Positions 36,222 to 46,262 are shown, counted from the first letter of the stretch. The stretch is DNA of 64,000 bases from Symbiodinium sp. CCMP2592 (GCA_905221615.1 CAJNDT010006024.1:923017-987016), one strand, 5' to 3'. Notes: a model not told the origin generated them from the sequence alone. Translations and numbers: made by a program.

Positions 36222-36270
36222 CACTGTACTGTTCTGCTAAGATTGTGCGTGTGGCCTAAGTTAAGATATA
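36222..36270 (+). repeat. Left terminal inverted repeat
   Basis: A 49-bp terminal repeat starting CACTGTACTG and ending TTAAGATATA. It matches the inverse of 52402-52449 at 41 of 49 aligned positions, with one gap. Confidence 0.82.
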
Positions 36271-36390
36271 GATGTTAGTAACCCCCTTATAACCCCCCTG
36301 TAACCCCCTTACATCTTTGCCATCCATGTAGTAAGTCCCTACTAACTTGGGGGAAGTTAGTAGAAGGTTGGTTGGAAGAAATAGAAGTTA

Positions 36391-36449
36391 CTAACTTAAG
36401 TTAACTTTTTAGCTAACTTATGTTAACTTATGTTAACTTATTCTAACTT
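36391..36449 (+). repeat. Left subterminal repeats
   Basis: Repeated CTAACTTA and GTTAACTTA units. The same units in the same orientation lie inside the right end. In CACTA elements such subterminal repeats bind the element's regulatory protein; that role is inferred here. Confidence 0.7.
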
Positions 36450-36617
36450 ATTTTGTGTGTTTGTGCTGTTTGTGTGTTGGTGCTTCTTGTTTGTCATTGA
36501 TGCCGTTATTTTGCTTTTTGCGCTGTCGAAGCCAGTGTGTCCGCCGATCGCGTCTGGAAAGACGCTTCAGCAAGTCTATAGGAAAGATGCTATAGAGTAA
36601 GCCGCAGAGCAACATGC

Positions 36618-38357
36618 ATGCTTCCGCCGCAAGCTCTTGCTCCATCGAAGGTGAGGTTGGGAAACCCGCAGCTCGTAGAAAAACCTGCAATGGCCAATGT
36701 CATGGAGGAAATCCAGGGCGCGGTGCAGTACTTGGTGCAAGCGAAGGAGTGCCTCTCGGAGCGGAAGTTCTGGGAAGCCCGCAGCACCCAAGTCGACCGC
36801 TTGGCCGTTCTTTGCTGCGGCTTGCCGTCCAACCAGCACTCCGGCATGGCCATGAAGACACTTCGCGAAGCGGGAGTGTTCTTACCCGAGCAGCTGGAGC
36901 GCTTGGCGGAAGCCCTGGGCAGCAACGCTGCGACTGGAAAGTCGACAGCGGGTGTCCTGTGGCAGCAGGGAAAGTGTCAGGACTACGAGCACTTCTTCAG
37001 GGTCGTGCCAGCCACTTTGTGGCAGCAAATCGGCAAAGGCCGGGAGGCTGAGGAGTGGGAGGTTTTCTCGCTGCTGGCGGACTTCCTCGGAAGAGCCGGG
37101 TGCATCTCGCCGTCAGAGTTCACCTGCCGCAGCCTGACCGCCTTCATGCTGCTCCGCTTCCGGAAGGATGCCTTGTCGATGAGCGCCCAGGAGAAGCACG
37201 ACAAGTACGTCACGTACAAGGACGCTTTGAGGGCGCGGCTGCAAGGGCTGTACGACAGCAACCCCGGGCGGAAGCTCTGGCCTGTGGTCTGGAAGCTGAC
37301 CACGCCGAGCTGCCTGCCGGCAGAGTGGCTGCAGTGCTCTGGTGTGAGCTTGGAGGCAGCACCAACCGCTGTTCAGAGCCCCAAGGAGTCGGAGATCCGG
37401 TGCTTTGGCTTGACCATCGCGTGCAGGGACACGCACAAGGATCTCCAGTCAAGTCGGAAGGGAGACGCCTGCGGCTCCGGAAGCAGCGGAAGCAGCGGCG
37501 GGGACGTCGCGGCGGTCGTGGGGTTGCTTGAAAGGCTGCTTACTGGCTGCCTTCCACTGCAGAAGCCTGTGTCCAACCTGGCAGGGCTGCAGCAGCAGCT
37601 GACTCAAGCGCCAAGCCTCCCCGCACTGACGCAAGCGCAAAGCCTCCCCGCACTGACGCAAGCACAAAGCCTCCCCGCACTGACGCTGCCGCAAGTGCAG
37701 ACACCTGCGGCGGAAGTCCCTCTGCTGGCGCTGCCGGCGCCTGAAGCAGGGCACACAGCTAGCAGCACAGCCTCACCTCCAGCAGAAAAGACAGCTAGCA
37801 GACCGCCAGCCTCACCGCAGGTCGGCAAGCCTTCCGAGGTGCAGCCCCTCGACAGTTCTCAGTCTCAGACTTGCGACTTCAAGGGCAACCCCGCGCTGGC
37901 CTCCCTCGACGCTTTCACCCAGAAGTTCGAGACGCAAAAGAACGAGGTGGACACCGAGGAGGGAGCTGCGGAAGCAGAGCCAAAGAAGTCAAAGGCCAAA
38001 GCAAAGGCCAAGGCTCTGACTGCCGTTGCGAAGCCCAAAGCCACTGCGAAGGCCAAGGCTGCAGCGAAGGCGAAAGCCAAAGCGAAGGCCAAAGCCGGGA
38101 AGGCTGAGACAGCGAAGGAGGGCTTGCGGAAGCAGCAGGGCAAGAAGCAGCAGGACAAGAAGAAGGACAACCTGCTGGCCCTGCGGAAGCAGCTGCTCGC
38201 CAAGGCCGGGGTCTGCTCGGAGCTCGTGAAGAAGTTCGCCGAGGGCTGCCCGAAGTGCCGCAAGCGGCCCTTGTGCACGCTGTCTTGCTGGCAGTCGAGA
38301 GGGTTCAACCCTTCCAAGAAAGCTTGGAAGGACCTCCGTACTGCTGGAAAGCAGTGA
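36618..38357 (+). CDS. Element ORF1: 579-aa Lys/Ala-rich protein with Cys-rich C-terminus
   Basis: A single uninterrupted frame. Residues 1-250 are mixed and probably folded (an EEIQGAVQYLVQAKECL helix, later LWPVVWKL). Residues about 290-410 are a Ser/Gly/Pro linker with three copies of an LTQAQSLPAL-type repeat. Residues about 450-530 are very rich in Lys and Ala, resembling histone-H1-like nucleic-acid-binding tails. The end has a CPKC, then C, then C pattern (CPKCRKRPLCTLSC) that could bind zinc. The first ATG is used; MANVMEEIQ at 36690 is an alternative start. The stop codon lies in a perfect 6-bp hairpin with a GGAA loop (38340-38355). The family is not recognised; a DNA- or RNA-binding accessory protein of the element is inferred. 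Confidence 0.6.
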   Translation: MLPPQALAPSKVRLGNPQLVEKPAMANVMEEIQGAVQYLVQAKECLSERKFWEARSTQVDRLAVLCCGLPSNQHSGMAMKTLREAGVFLPEQLERLAEALGSNAATGKSTAGVLWQQGKCQDYEHFFRVVPATLWQQIGKGREAEEWEVFSLLADFLGRAGCISPSEFTCRSLTAFMLLRFRKDALSMSAQEKHDKYVTYKDALRARLQGLYDSNPGRKLWPVVWKLTTPSCLPAEWLQCSGVSLEAAPTAVQSPKESEIRCFGLTIACRDTHKDLQSSRKGDACGSGSSGSSGGDVAAVVGLLERLLTGCLPLQKPVSNLAGLQQQLTQAPSLPALTQAQSLPALTQAQSLPALTLPQVQTPAAEVPLLALPAPEAGHTASSTASPPAEKTASRPPASPQVGKPSEVQPLDSSQSQTCDFKGNPALASLDAFTQKFETQKNEVDTEEGAAEAEPKKSKAKAKAKALTAVAKPKATAKAKAAAKAKAKAKAKAGKAETAKEGLRKQQGKKQQDKKKDNLLALRKQLLAKAGVCSELVKKFAEGCPKCRKRPLCTLSCWQSRGFNPSKKAWKDLRTAGKQ

Positions 38358-38708
38358 AAGATGGCGAAGCTATCGTCCATCCACTGCGGTCTGCAGGAGC
38401 TTGACCATGTACCATATACGGAAGTATGTAGGCCTTTTGTTCCCTTGTGTTCGTTTTCGAACATCGCCTTCATATCCGTAGAGTTTTACGTGCATGTACA
38501 GCTTTGGAAAAGCACGACCCCACAGCTCCGAAACGCTCAGGGCTGGAAAGGAATAAAAAAATTGATTGCAGCAAGGCCGTCGTGGAGCCGCTTGATGTGG
38601 AGGTTGTTTTGCAAAAGCTGCGCATTCGCACAAGAAGCACATGCAAGCTTGCATCCATGCTTTGACTGCCGCAGCTTTGCTCCCTGCTGGCCCCCCGCTC
38701 TCCCAGCC

Positions 38709-39203
38709 ATGTCGGCGGACACGGAAAGCTCCAGCTCGGCTTCGTCCGTCTTCGACCTCTTGGAGGAGGCATATCAGGAGGCGGAAGCCTCCGAGCCTAC
38801 TCACGAGCAGCGGAAGGCGGCGACTGTCAACGCTGCTCGGGTCGCTGCGAGCTTCGCGCCCCTCATCAACGACTTGCTGCAAGTCCAAGCCTCGTTTTTG
38901 GTTGGTGACACCCAGCTTGAAGAGGCGGAGGCACAGAAGCTGCGGGACTACCTTGCAGAAGGTCGGGAGGTCCTTGCGCAAGCAGAAGAGGAAGTCGCAA
39001 ACTTCTCCCCGAACCTGTGCTGGGGCACGGGGCTGGAAGGCCGAAGGGGGGCAAGAGTCGCCGAGGACTTGCACGAGAAGGTGAGGCTTTCGGAAAACAT
39101 CCGAGCCTGGTTGACTAACGTGCAGCGGGAGCGTTTGCGCCGCATGCGCTACGAGAATCAACAAGCCAAAGCCCGGGCTAAGAGAGCAAGGGTGGATGCC
39201 TGA
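38709..39203 (+). CDS. Element ORF2: 164-aa charged coiled-coil-like protein
   Basis: The chosen ATG opens MSADTESSSSASSVFDLLEE. The frame is also open 116 codons upstream to 38361, but that part is Cys/Trp-rich and lacks protein-like periodicity, so I treat it as leader or intron. The protein is rich in Glu, Ala and Arg with helical segments (LEEAEAQKLRDYLAEGREVL) and a basic end (KARAKRARVDA) that could be a nuclear localisation signal. Codons 23-28 (QEAEAS) lie on a perfect GGAGGC/GCCTCC hairpin with a GGAA loop. It starts 351 bp after ORF1 on the same strand. No family is recognised. Confidence 0.5.
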   Translation: MSADTESSSSASSVFDLLEEAYQEAEASEPTHEQRKAATVNAARVAASFAPLINDLLQVQASFLVGDTQLEEAEAQKLRDYLAEGREVLAQAEEEVANFSPNLCWGTGLEGRRGARVAEDLHEKVRLSENIRAWLTNVQRERLRRMRYENQQAKARAKRARVDA

Positions 39204-39462
39204 GACTCCTGCTTAAGGTAGGCGTGGATCCTTATATAATTAAGACTCCTGTAAAAGCGAAGGGAGCCAGAAGACCTGCGGAAGCGGACTGCGCCAGAAG
39301 AGCCACCGCTCAGTTTTGGAAACATGAGAGACCACAGCTTTGTTCTGTGTGCCTGCAGGATATGTGAGCGCATGCATGAAAACATTCCACCACCATTGCA
39401 ATGACAGACCTTTGGCTTCAAGATTCTTTGCGTAAGATCCTTCTTCTTGGAAAAGAACCGCC

Positions 39463-39840
39463 ATGGCCAGCCCGTCGGAGTTGCTGGAACGTTTGCGTGC
39501 CAGCGCCAGCGCTGTGAGCAAAGTGGCGGAGAGCATATCGCCGGAGAAGGTCGCAGAGAAAGCCGCAGAGCTCCCAGACTTCGTCGACGAAAGTCTCGCT
39601 GCGAAAGCGCCGCCCGCTCCGACACTTGAACAAGGGCCGCAGCTTGAGACCGCGGAAGCAGATGCGACAGCTCTGCAGTCAGAGGCGGAAGCCATGGACG
39701 AGGCGGAAGCCGATGAGAACGAGGCCATAAGAGCCCGGTTTCCGCCAGAGTCTTTCGAGACGCCGGACCGGCCAACCAAGCGTCGGCGCCGTGTTTTGAA
39801 GGAGGCCCCAAAGAAGAAGCCTGCCGGAGCCTTTGCGTGA
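39463..39840 (+). CDS. Element ORF3: 125-aa acidic protein with basic tail
   Basis: Starts at an ATG in a CCGCCATGG context. An N-terminal helix (SELLERLRASASAVSKVAES) is followed by an acidic Ala/Glu-rich middle and a basic C-terminus (RPTKRRRRVLKEAPKKKP) typical of nuclear localisation. It lies 260 bp after ORF2 on the same strand. Gln/Glu-Ala-Glu-Ala codons again carry GCGGAAGC. No homologous family is recognised; a nuclear accessory protein is inferred. Confidence 0.5.
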   Translation: MASPSELLERLRASASAVSKVAESISPEKVAEKAAELPDFVDESLAAKAPPAPTLEQGPQLETAEADATALQSEAEAMDEAEADENEAIRARFPPESFETPDRPTKRRRRVLKEAPKKKPAGAFA

Positions 39841-40746
39841 ACAAGAATTTCACAGTCCTGTGTTGCAGGCTTTTGCACATGAAGGGCTCATGGTTTGCAA
39901 GGTTTATGATTCAACTTCATTTTTTTAGGTCGAAAAAGCTTGTATAAGGTTCAAGGGTTTCGGGTTAAGGGTTTAGGGTTCGGGGTTGACCAAGAGTGTG
40001 TATATGCATGTGTATAGATATATGTGAATGGTATAGTATAATGCATGTTTTGCCATGATTTTCTTTATAGTGACGGCCGGAAGGCCCATGCAGGCTCGCA
40101 TCCTAATTTCCGCAACAAAGCGAAACAGGCCGGGAGGCCCCAGATCAGGCATTGCCATTGAAGGCCGGAAGGCCAGGCCCGGAGGCCGCAGCTCAGGCCG
40201 GAAGGCCGTTGTTTCATGTGTTTCAAGTGCATGTTTTGCAAGGGCGTTGCAGCTTTCTGCCAACACGAGCATGTCATGGTGGAAACTCTGAATGTCCGCG
40301 CCGCTCCACATCTCAAGGTAGGGAGAAAGAAGAAACAACAGCAACACGAACACGTTCTAAGTTCCAGACACTTTCGCTTCTTATGTTGCAGGCTGTGGGG
40401 TTTACCTAGGTATCTGATGATAAACTTTAGGATGGAAGCCTGACTCTTTTCAACTTTAGGTGGAAACCTGACCCTTTTAAACTTTAGGTGGAAACCTGAC
40501 AACTCCCGACACACTCAAACCTGAACTCCCGACACACTCCTCCCTGCGCAGCTTCTCTAAGGCTAGGTCGCGTGTAGCCTGTAGCTGCCAGCCGGCCCAA
40601 AAAGGGCCGCCCTCGAGCTTCCGCTAAAGCGATAGCTGCTGCTACTACTACTACTACCACTACTCCTACTACGACTACTGCTACTACTGCTGCTCCTACT
40701 ACTGCTGCCGGGGAGGCATCGCCGGAAGGCGGAAGCTCGAGGCGCC

Positions 40747-43086
40747 ATGACCCACCGGCACAAACCGCAAGACGCTACGGATCGCTGCTTGCTCCGCTAC
40801 CTGTGGAGCCGGGAGGGCGCCGCCGAACCGTACGCAGACTGGCGCTTTCAGCTAGCCCAGGAATGGGCCACCCACCAATCCAACGTCCAGGACTGATTTG
40901 CCCAAAACCCTTTCCCTAAACCCCTTAACTGTATTCGCGTGCAGGACGACAGAGATTGGTGGAAGGACCCGGAAGGGCGCTGGTGGAAGAAGTTCGACCA
41001 GGCTGACGCCATCCCGGACGGGCACGAGAAGAAGGTCTACAACGGTCAGAAGTGGTGGTGCTACTACAGACGCCTGGCTGCAGACCGGAAGGTCACGAAC
41101 CGAAAGCTCTTTGAATGACTGTGTTTTTGAAATTTTTGGTTTAGCACTTCCTGTTTTTGTTGTGGAGTTCTTTGGTTTAGTTTATCCCTGCAAGGCCCGG
41201 TTGCTGGGGAAAATCAGCCGCCGGAAGGCGGTGCTTCTGCAAGCCGGAAGGCTGTAGTTCTGCATGGTGTGAGCCCTGCAGGCAAAAAGGCTCCTGGGGT
41301 GGTGGTCGTCGACCCCGAGCCAGCTAAGCCTTCCACAGCTGCAGGTCATCGTGTCAATGGGGCTTCTCGGGTTTAAGGTTTATATGTTTGTTAAATGTCG
41401 CAGGCCCAAAGGCGAAGCCGGCGGAAGCCACACGCGACCAGCCCAAGCAGCCAGGCAGGGCCAAAGAAGTTTGACCGGAAGGTCTGTTGTGTTTTCATCC
41501 GACAAGGTCCTCCGGCTCCGGCCAAAGCGCCGCCACCGCCGCCGCCGCCAGGCCCGCCTCCCACTTCCACCGACCCGGGAGGCGCCAAACCCAGGACCTC
41601 ATGCACTGCATGTGCCCCATACAATCATTGGTCAGGGAGCACTGGCAAGCCGCCTTCAGCGGCCCCACCTCCGACGCACACCGTGCCACCGGGAGGTGGC
41701 AAACTTACGACTATATTCAGGTATAGGTACACACACCTCAAACATTGATCAGGCAAGGCGACTCCTGCTGCGTGGCTGGGCACCTCTGCACCCAAAGGCG
41801 TGAATTTCTAAAAACGCCGGAAGGCGCGAAACAGCAGAAGCATTGCATGCAGGCCCGCCACCGAAAGCTTCTACGGATGATGCAGGCAGGGAGTTGGTTG
41901 CAATGGCATGAATTATATACACTTGGCATTGGTCAGGTCAGGCAGCCAAGAAAGCAAGACCCAGTGTAGGCTGGAAAGCCTGGTGTGCATTATATATAGT
42001 GTCAACAATCGACACAGCAAAAACCGTTCAGGCGGAGGCCCGCTGCCGCTGACTGCGCCCACCGTGAAGCCGCCGCCAGCTCACCTAGTCGAGCAGCAAC
42101 GTGGCTCGGATGCAAATCAGACCGGAAGGTCAACCTCAGACCGGAAGGTCTCATAGATTCGATAACTTCATTGCCTGTGCCAGAAGCCGAAGAACTGGAG
42201 CGACACCAAGAAGCTCAAGGCACGACCATGTCCCGTGCCGATGGCTGCGTTGTTTCAAGATATGTCTAGGTACTAGGGAGTCTAGGGTTTAGGGTTTAGG
42301 GGTTGCAGGGTTTAGGGTTTAGGGGTTTAGTATATATATATATATTTATATATATACACATACACATGCAGGTGAGACTGGCTGGGAAGCCGCCGCCCGC
42401 ATCGCAGAGCAGCTCAGAGGCCTGATCCGATTTGTTTCACCACCTGCGTCCGTAGACCGGAAACCTTCAACACATGATGTCGCAGGTGAAGAGGAACTCG
42501 CAATGGAGAGGGCTGCGCTGGAGAGGGATGCGGCGGCGGAAGCTGCTCGGCGAGCGGAGGCGGAAGCGCGCGCTCCGCAAGACGAGCAGATGCACAAGAG
42601 GGAGATGCAGCTGAATGAGATGCGGGACATGGCATCCAAGCGGCGACGCAGACTGCTGCTGCAGGCTGACGCGGCGGAAGCTGCTCCTGCAGAGGCGGCC
42701 GTTTCTGTCGAGGGCCGGAAGGCCAATGCATGCATGCTTGTGTCGCCAGGAGGCCAAACCCTCATCGGCCGAAGTCGGGGACTCAAGAACCCCAGCCCGA
42801 AAACCCCCAAACACAAAGCCTGCACAGGATCCTGCGGGAGCAGCCGCCATGGAGACGTCCGATCCCAGCCAGAACGAGGCAGGGAGGAGCATGCTGTGGA
42901 AAGACCGGAAGGCCCACCCAATCAACGCAGGATCATTCTGCTGCACTTCGCGCCGAGCAGCAGGCTTCCTGCACACAGACCGGAAGGTCCAACCACGAAC
43001 CACTTGCTTGCCTGCAGGAGAACCAGCGGCGGCATTTCAGGTTGGCGAGGGAGGCGTTGATGATTCGCCAGGCAAGAGCCACTTAA
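40747..43086 (+). CDS. Element ORF4: multi-exon gene with 27-59 nt micro-introns
   Basis: This model was built by hand. Exons are 40747-40890, 40945 to about 41101, 41282-41344, 41404-41472, 41507-41594, 41636-41720, 41753-41797, 41853-41909 and from 41937; further exons are likely near 42033, and then 42372-42708, 42749-42902, from 42931, and a last exon ending at the TAA at 43084-43086. Junctions restore sensible reading: VQ|DDRDWWKDPEG, STAA(G)PKAKPAEA, GGAKP(R)EHWQAAFSG, DYIQ|ARRLLL, LHPK|ARHRKLL, SVSV|EAKPSS, MLWK|DHSAALRAEQ. Introns start GA, GC or GT and all end AG. The N-terminal part is Trp/Tyr-rich (RWWKKFDQ, KWWCYYRR), the middle is Pro-rich, and the C-terminal part is a coiled-coil-like Glu/Arg/Ala segment. 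The family is unknown. The junctions before 41282 and around 41966-42371 and 42976-43014 are unresolved, and this may be two genes. Confidence 0.5.
40891..40944 (+). other. GA-AG intron, 54 nt (predicted)
   Basis: CCAG|GACTGATTTG at the donor and CGTGCAG|GACGAC at the acceptor. Without splicing the frame stops at the TGA five bases after the donor; with splicing it continues into the Trp-rich exon. It contains a CCCTAAACCCC stretch. Confidence 0.65.
41473..41506 (+). other. GA-AG micro-intron, 34 nt, starting with a hairpin
   Basis: The predicted donor is the first base of GACCGGAAGGTC, a 4-bp hairpin with a GGAA loop. The acceptor is GACAAG|GTCC. It links the Ala/Lys-rich exon to the Pro-rich exon in frame. 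Confidence 0.45.
41595..41635 (+). other. GA-AG micro-intron, 41 nt
   Basis: Donor CCCAG|GACCTC, acceptor CATTGGTCAG|GGAGC. Removing it shifts the frame into the protein-like EHWQAAFSGPTSDAHR segment. The 3' end CATTGGTCAG recurs at the introns ending 41752 (CATTGATCAG) and 41936. Confidence 0.5.
41721..41752 (+). other. GT-AG micro-intron, 32 nt
   Basis: Donor TTCAG|GTATAGG, acceptor CATTGATCAG|GCAAGG. Splicing joins DYIQ to ARRLLLRGW in phase. Confidence 0.5.
41910..41936 (+). other. GA-AG micro-intron, 27 nt
   Basis: Donor GGCAT|GAATTA, acceptor CATTGGTCAG|GTCAGG. At 27 nt it keeps the frame whether or not it is spliced, so this call rests only on the shared 3' end. Confidence 0.35.
42709..42748 (+). 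other. GA-AG micro-intron, 40 nt, with hairpin
   Basis: Donor CTGTC|GAGGGCC, acceptor TCGCCAG|GAGGCC. It contains GGCCGGAAGGCC four bases after the donor. Splicing joins two protein-like frames (AAVSV and EAKPSSAEVGD). Confidence 0.5.
42903..42930 (+). other. GA-AG micro-intron, 28 nt, starting at a GACCGGAAGGCC motif
   Basis: Donor GGAAA|GACCGG, acceptor AACGCAG|GATCAT. Splicing joins GRSMLWK to DHSAALRAEQQ, and the unspliced frame loses that pattern. 28 nt would be exceptionally short for a spliceosomal intron. Confidence 0.45.
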
Positions 43087-43119
43087 ATTCCCAAGACCCT
43101 TAAACCCGAAACCCTCCTC

Positions 43120-43387
43120 ATGGATCCTCATCCTGGCCAGGCCGAGCTCGAGGAGGAAATGGCGGAAGCTCGCATCATGGAGCTTACCATCGAGCAGGAG
43201 GACCCTTGCTTTTTTTAAGGACCGGAAGGTCGGCAGTGCTGGGAAGCACAAAACACAACAGACCGGAAGGTCGAAACAGGCCGGAAGGTCACAAACTAAC
43301 CCAAACTCCGTGCCACAGGAAGCCAGCGCCCGGGGGCGAACTCTCGCGGAGGAGCGGCGGGAGATGGAGCGCCGCGGCTTCCAGTGA
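43120..43387 (+). CDS. Element ORF5: 48-aa charged microprotein, two exons
   Basis: Exon 1 is 43120-43197 (26 codons from ATG, MDPHPGQAELEEEMAEARIM). Exon 2 is 43319-43387 (22 codons plus TGA, including RTLAEERREMERRG). The intron (43198-43318, 121 nt) starts GA and ends CACAG|GA. It carries three or four GGAA or GGGA hairpins (43220, 43236, 43261 and a wobble-containing one near 43278). The product would be one charged helix. It could also be the C-terminal part of ORF4 with an unrecognised link. No family is recognised. Confidence 0.45.
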
Positions 43388-43389
43388 AG

Positions 43390-43460
43390 CCAGCAGCAGA
43401 CAGCGGCAACAGCAACAGCAACAGGCAGCAACAACAGCAACAGGCAGCAACAACAACAAC
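43390..43460 (+). repeat. CAG/CAA repeat
   Basis: CAGCAGCAGA, then CAACAGCAACAGCAACAGG-type units directly after the ORF5 stop. Confidence 0.85.
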
Positions 43461-43834
43461 CGTGCAATTCGCCGGAAGGCTGAGCTGGATATGGATCCGG
43501 GAGGTTGTTTTGGCTAAGCCCCGTAGCCTCTTCCTGAACCCCACAACCCTAAGCCCTAAATCCTAAACCCTTAATAGCATGATCCAGGTCCAGCTCGACT
43601 ATAGCCTCCGTATTTTTGAAAAGGCACAGGCAGCGGAAGCACTTGGACAGTGTCACAAAAGTTTGGGTGTTGCGGGCTTTGGCGCTTGGGGTGTTTAGGG
43701 TTTCTAGGGTTTGGGGTTTATAGGGTTTGGGGTTTCCAGGGTTTAGGTATAGGAACATCAAGAGCGGTTATAGGTTTCGGGGTTTAGGATTCAAGTTGGG
43801 TTCAAGATAGATTGCTGGGTTCGGGAAACCCAGG

Positions 43835-43990
43835 CCACCACCACCACCACCACCACCACCACCACCACAACCACGACGACCACAAACCACCGCCACCACC
43901 ACCACCACCACCACCACCCCCACCACCACCACCACCCCCACCACCATCACCACCACCACAACCACGACGACCACACCAACACCAAAACCA
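43835..43990 (+). repeat. (CAC)n trinucleotide tract
   Basis: CACCAC and CCACCA units with a repeated CACAACCACGACGACCACA interruption (about 43864 and 43956). A TTTAGGG-like cluster lies just upstream (43690-43790). Confidence 0.9.
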
Positions 43991-44214
43991 ACAAAAGCAG
44001 CAACGACAACAACAATACCAACACTAGGCTGCAGCAGTCCATGCAGTGCTTCGCATGAGCCTATAGCTATGCCTCTTCCGACTTTGCAAGTGTGGCGCTC
44101 TTCCGATCCGGCCAAAAGAATGAGGAGTCGCAGGGTTCGATTGTGGCTACATACAAATACACACACAGGTGAATGCATGCATCCAGGATTACTACAATTT
44201 GGGAAACATGAGAA

Positions 44215-44660
44215 TATGAATTTTTGTCAAATTTACAAAACTGAAAATATGAATTTTTTATGAACTTTTCCGGCCTCGAAATATGAACTTTTTATGAACT
44301 TTTCGGACCTCGAAATATGAACTTTTTATGAACTTTCGGACCTCGAAATATGAACTTTTTATGAACTTTTCGGGCCTCGAAATATGAACTTTTTATGAAC
44401 TTTTCGGCCTGGAAATATGAACTTTTTGGCCTCGGATTCCTTGTAAGGGCCAATAAAAGCTGAAAATATGAACTTTTTGGGGCCTTCGAAATATGAACTT
44501 TTTATGAACTTTTTCGGCTTCGAAATATGAACTTTTTATGAACTTTTCAAGCCTCCAAATATGAACTTTTTATGAACTTTTTCAGCTTCGAAATATGAAC
44601 TTTTTATGAACTTTTCCGGCCTCGAAATATGAACTTTTTATGAACTTTTTCAAGGTCCCT
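44215..44660 (+). repeat. AT-rich tandem repeat (32-36 bp unit)
   Basis: About eleven imperfect copies of a unit whose core is AAATATGAACTTTTTATGAA, with CTTTTC and CGGCCTCG spacers. It joins directly to the CCACC satellite on the right. No coding function is apparent. Confidence 0.92.
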
Positions 44661-44699
44661 TTCAGAAGGTTGGACTGGATCACCAGCCGCAAACCTGTC

Positions 44700-46195
44700 C
44701 ACCACATGCCATCCCCCCACCGTGCTGCCACCAATCCCATTCAAGCCCGCCACCCACCCTGCGCGCAGCACACGACCCACCCCAGCCACCCCTTCACCCC
44801 TCCCCACCACCACCCACACCACCACCCACACACCCACCCACCCGCCCACCCGCCCGCACGCCCGCCCGTCCACCCACCCACCCCCACCCACCCGCCCGCC
44901 AACCCACGCACCCACCCACCCACCCCCACCACCCACCCACCCACCCACCCACCCCCCACCACCCACACCACCACCACCACGCCACCCGCCACCCACCACC
45001 ACCACCCACCACCCACCACGACCACCACCAACAAACCCACCACCACCACCCACCACCACCCACCACCCACCACCCACCACCCACCACCCACCACCCCCAC
45101 CCGCCACCCGCCACCCACCACCACCCACCACCCACCACCACCCCCCACCACCCACCACCCACCACCCACCACCCACCACCCACCACCCACCACCCACCAC
45201 CCACCACCCACCACCCACCACCCCACCACCCACACCACTAACCACCCACACCACTCACCACCCACCACCCCACCACCCACACCACTCACCACCCACACCA
45301 CTCACCACCCACCACCACCCACCACCCACACCACTCACCACCCACACCACTCACCACCCACCACCACTCACCACCCACCACCACCCACCACCCACCACCA
45401 TGACCACACGACGCACCCACCACCACCACCCCCCCCACCGCCCACCACCAACCACACCACCACCACCACCCACCCACCACCCACCACCCACCACCCACCA
45501 CCCACCACCCACCACCCCACCCACCACCACCACCCACCACCCACCACCCACCACCCACCACACCCACCACCCACCACCCACCACCCACCACCAAGCCCCA
45601 CCACCCCCCCCAACATGCACCCCCACCCCCCACCATCCTCCACCTCCACCCACACCCACCACACACACCCAAGCCACCAGCCACCACACCACCTAACGCC
45701 CACCAACCCCAACCACGTTCCACCACCTCACCCAACCCCACCCTGTCCACCATATTCCTCCCACGGGTCCATGGACCCGACCACACCCACCCGCCCTGCA
45801 ACCCACCACCCACCACCCATCACAGCACGGCACCCACCACACGTTGCCCCACCCCAACAAGCCACACCAGCCACACCACCCACCAGCCAACACCCAACCC
45901 CACCCACCACACCCACCACTCCTGGCACCCACCATGTGCCACCCCAGCACCTACACCCAACACCTGTGCACTCACCAACACCCACCCACCACCTGCCACC
46001 CACCAGCACCTGGACCTACCACCCTTTGCACTGCCACACCCACCACTTAAACACCCAGCACGTGCACCCACGTCCACACCGCCAACACCCACCACCCATG
46101 CACCACCACCCACCCCACCCACCACCCACCCACCCACCCACCCACCCACCCCCACCCACCCACCCACCCACCCACCCACCCACAGCCTCACAGCA
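44700..46195 (+). repeat. 1.5-kb CCCACCAC/CCCA satellite of A and C only
   Basis: Built from CCACC, CCCACCAC and CACTCACCA units. From about 44940 to 45600 the plus strand is almost entirely A and C. All reading frames are open (poly-His/Pro/Thr on plus, poly-Gly/Val/Trp on minus), which reflects composition rather than coding. Confidence 0.93.
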
Positions 46196-46225
46196 CCACC
46201 GTTTCGAGATACCGACATATTTATG

Positions 46226-46262
46226 GGTGTATATATATATATACATATATATGTATATGTAT
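46226..46262. repeat. (TA)n microsatellite
   Basis: A TA run with ATGTATATG variants just right of the satellite. Confidence 0.9.

Noticed and set aside
36618-39203. Operon-like arrangement suggesting a prokaryotic segment
   Set aside because: No ribosome-binding sites, introns are present nearby, and the surroundings are clearly eukaryotic.
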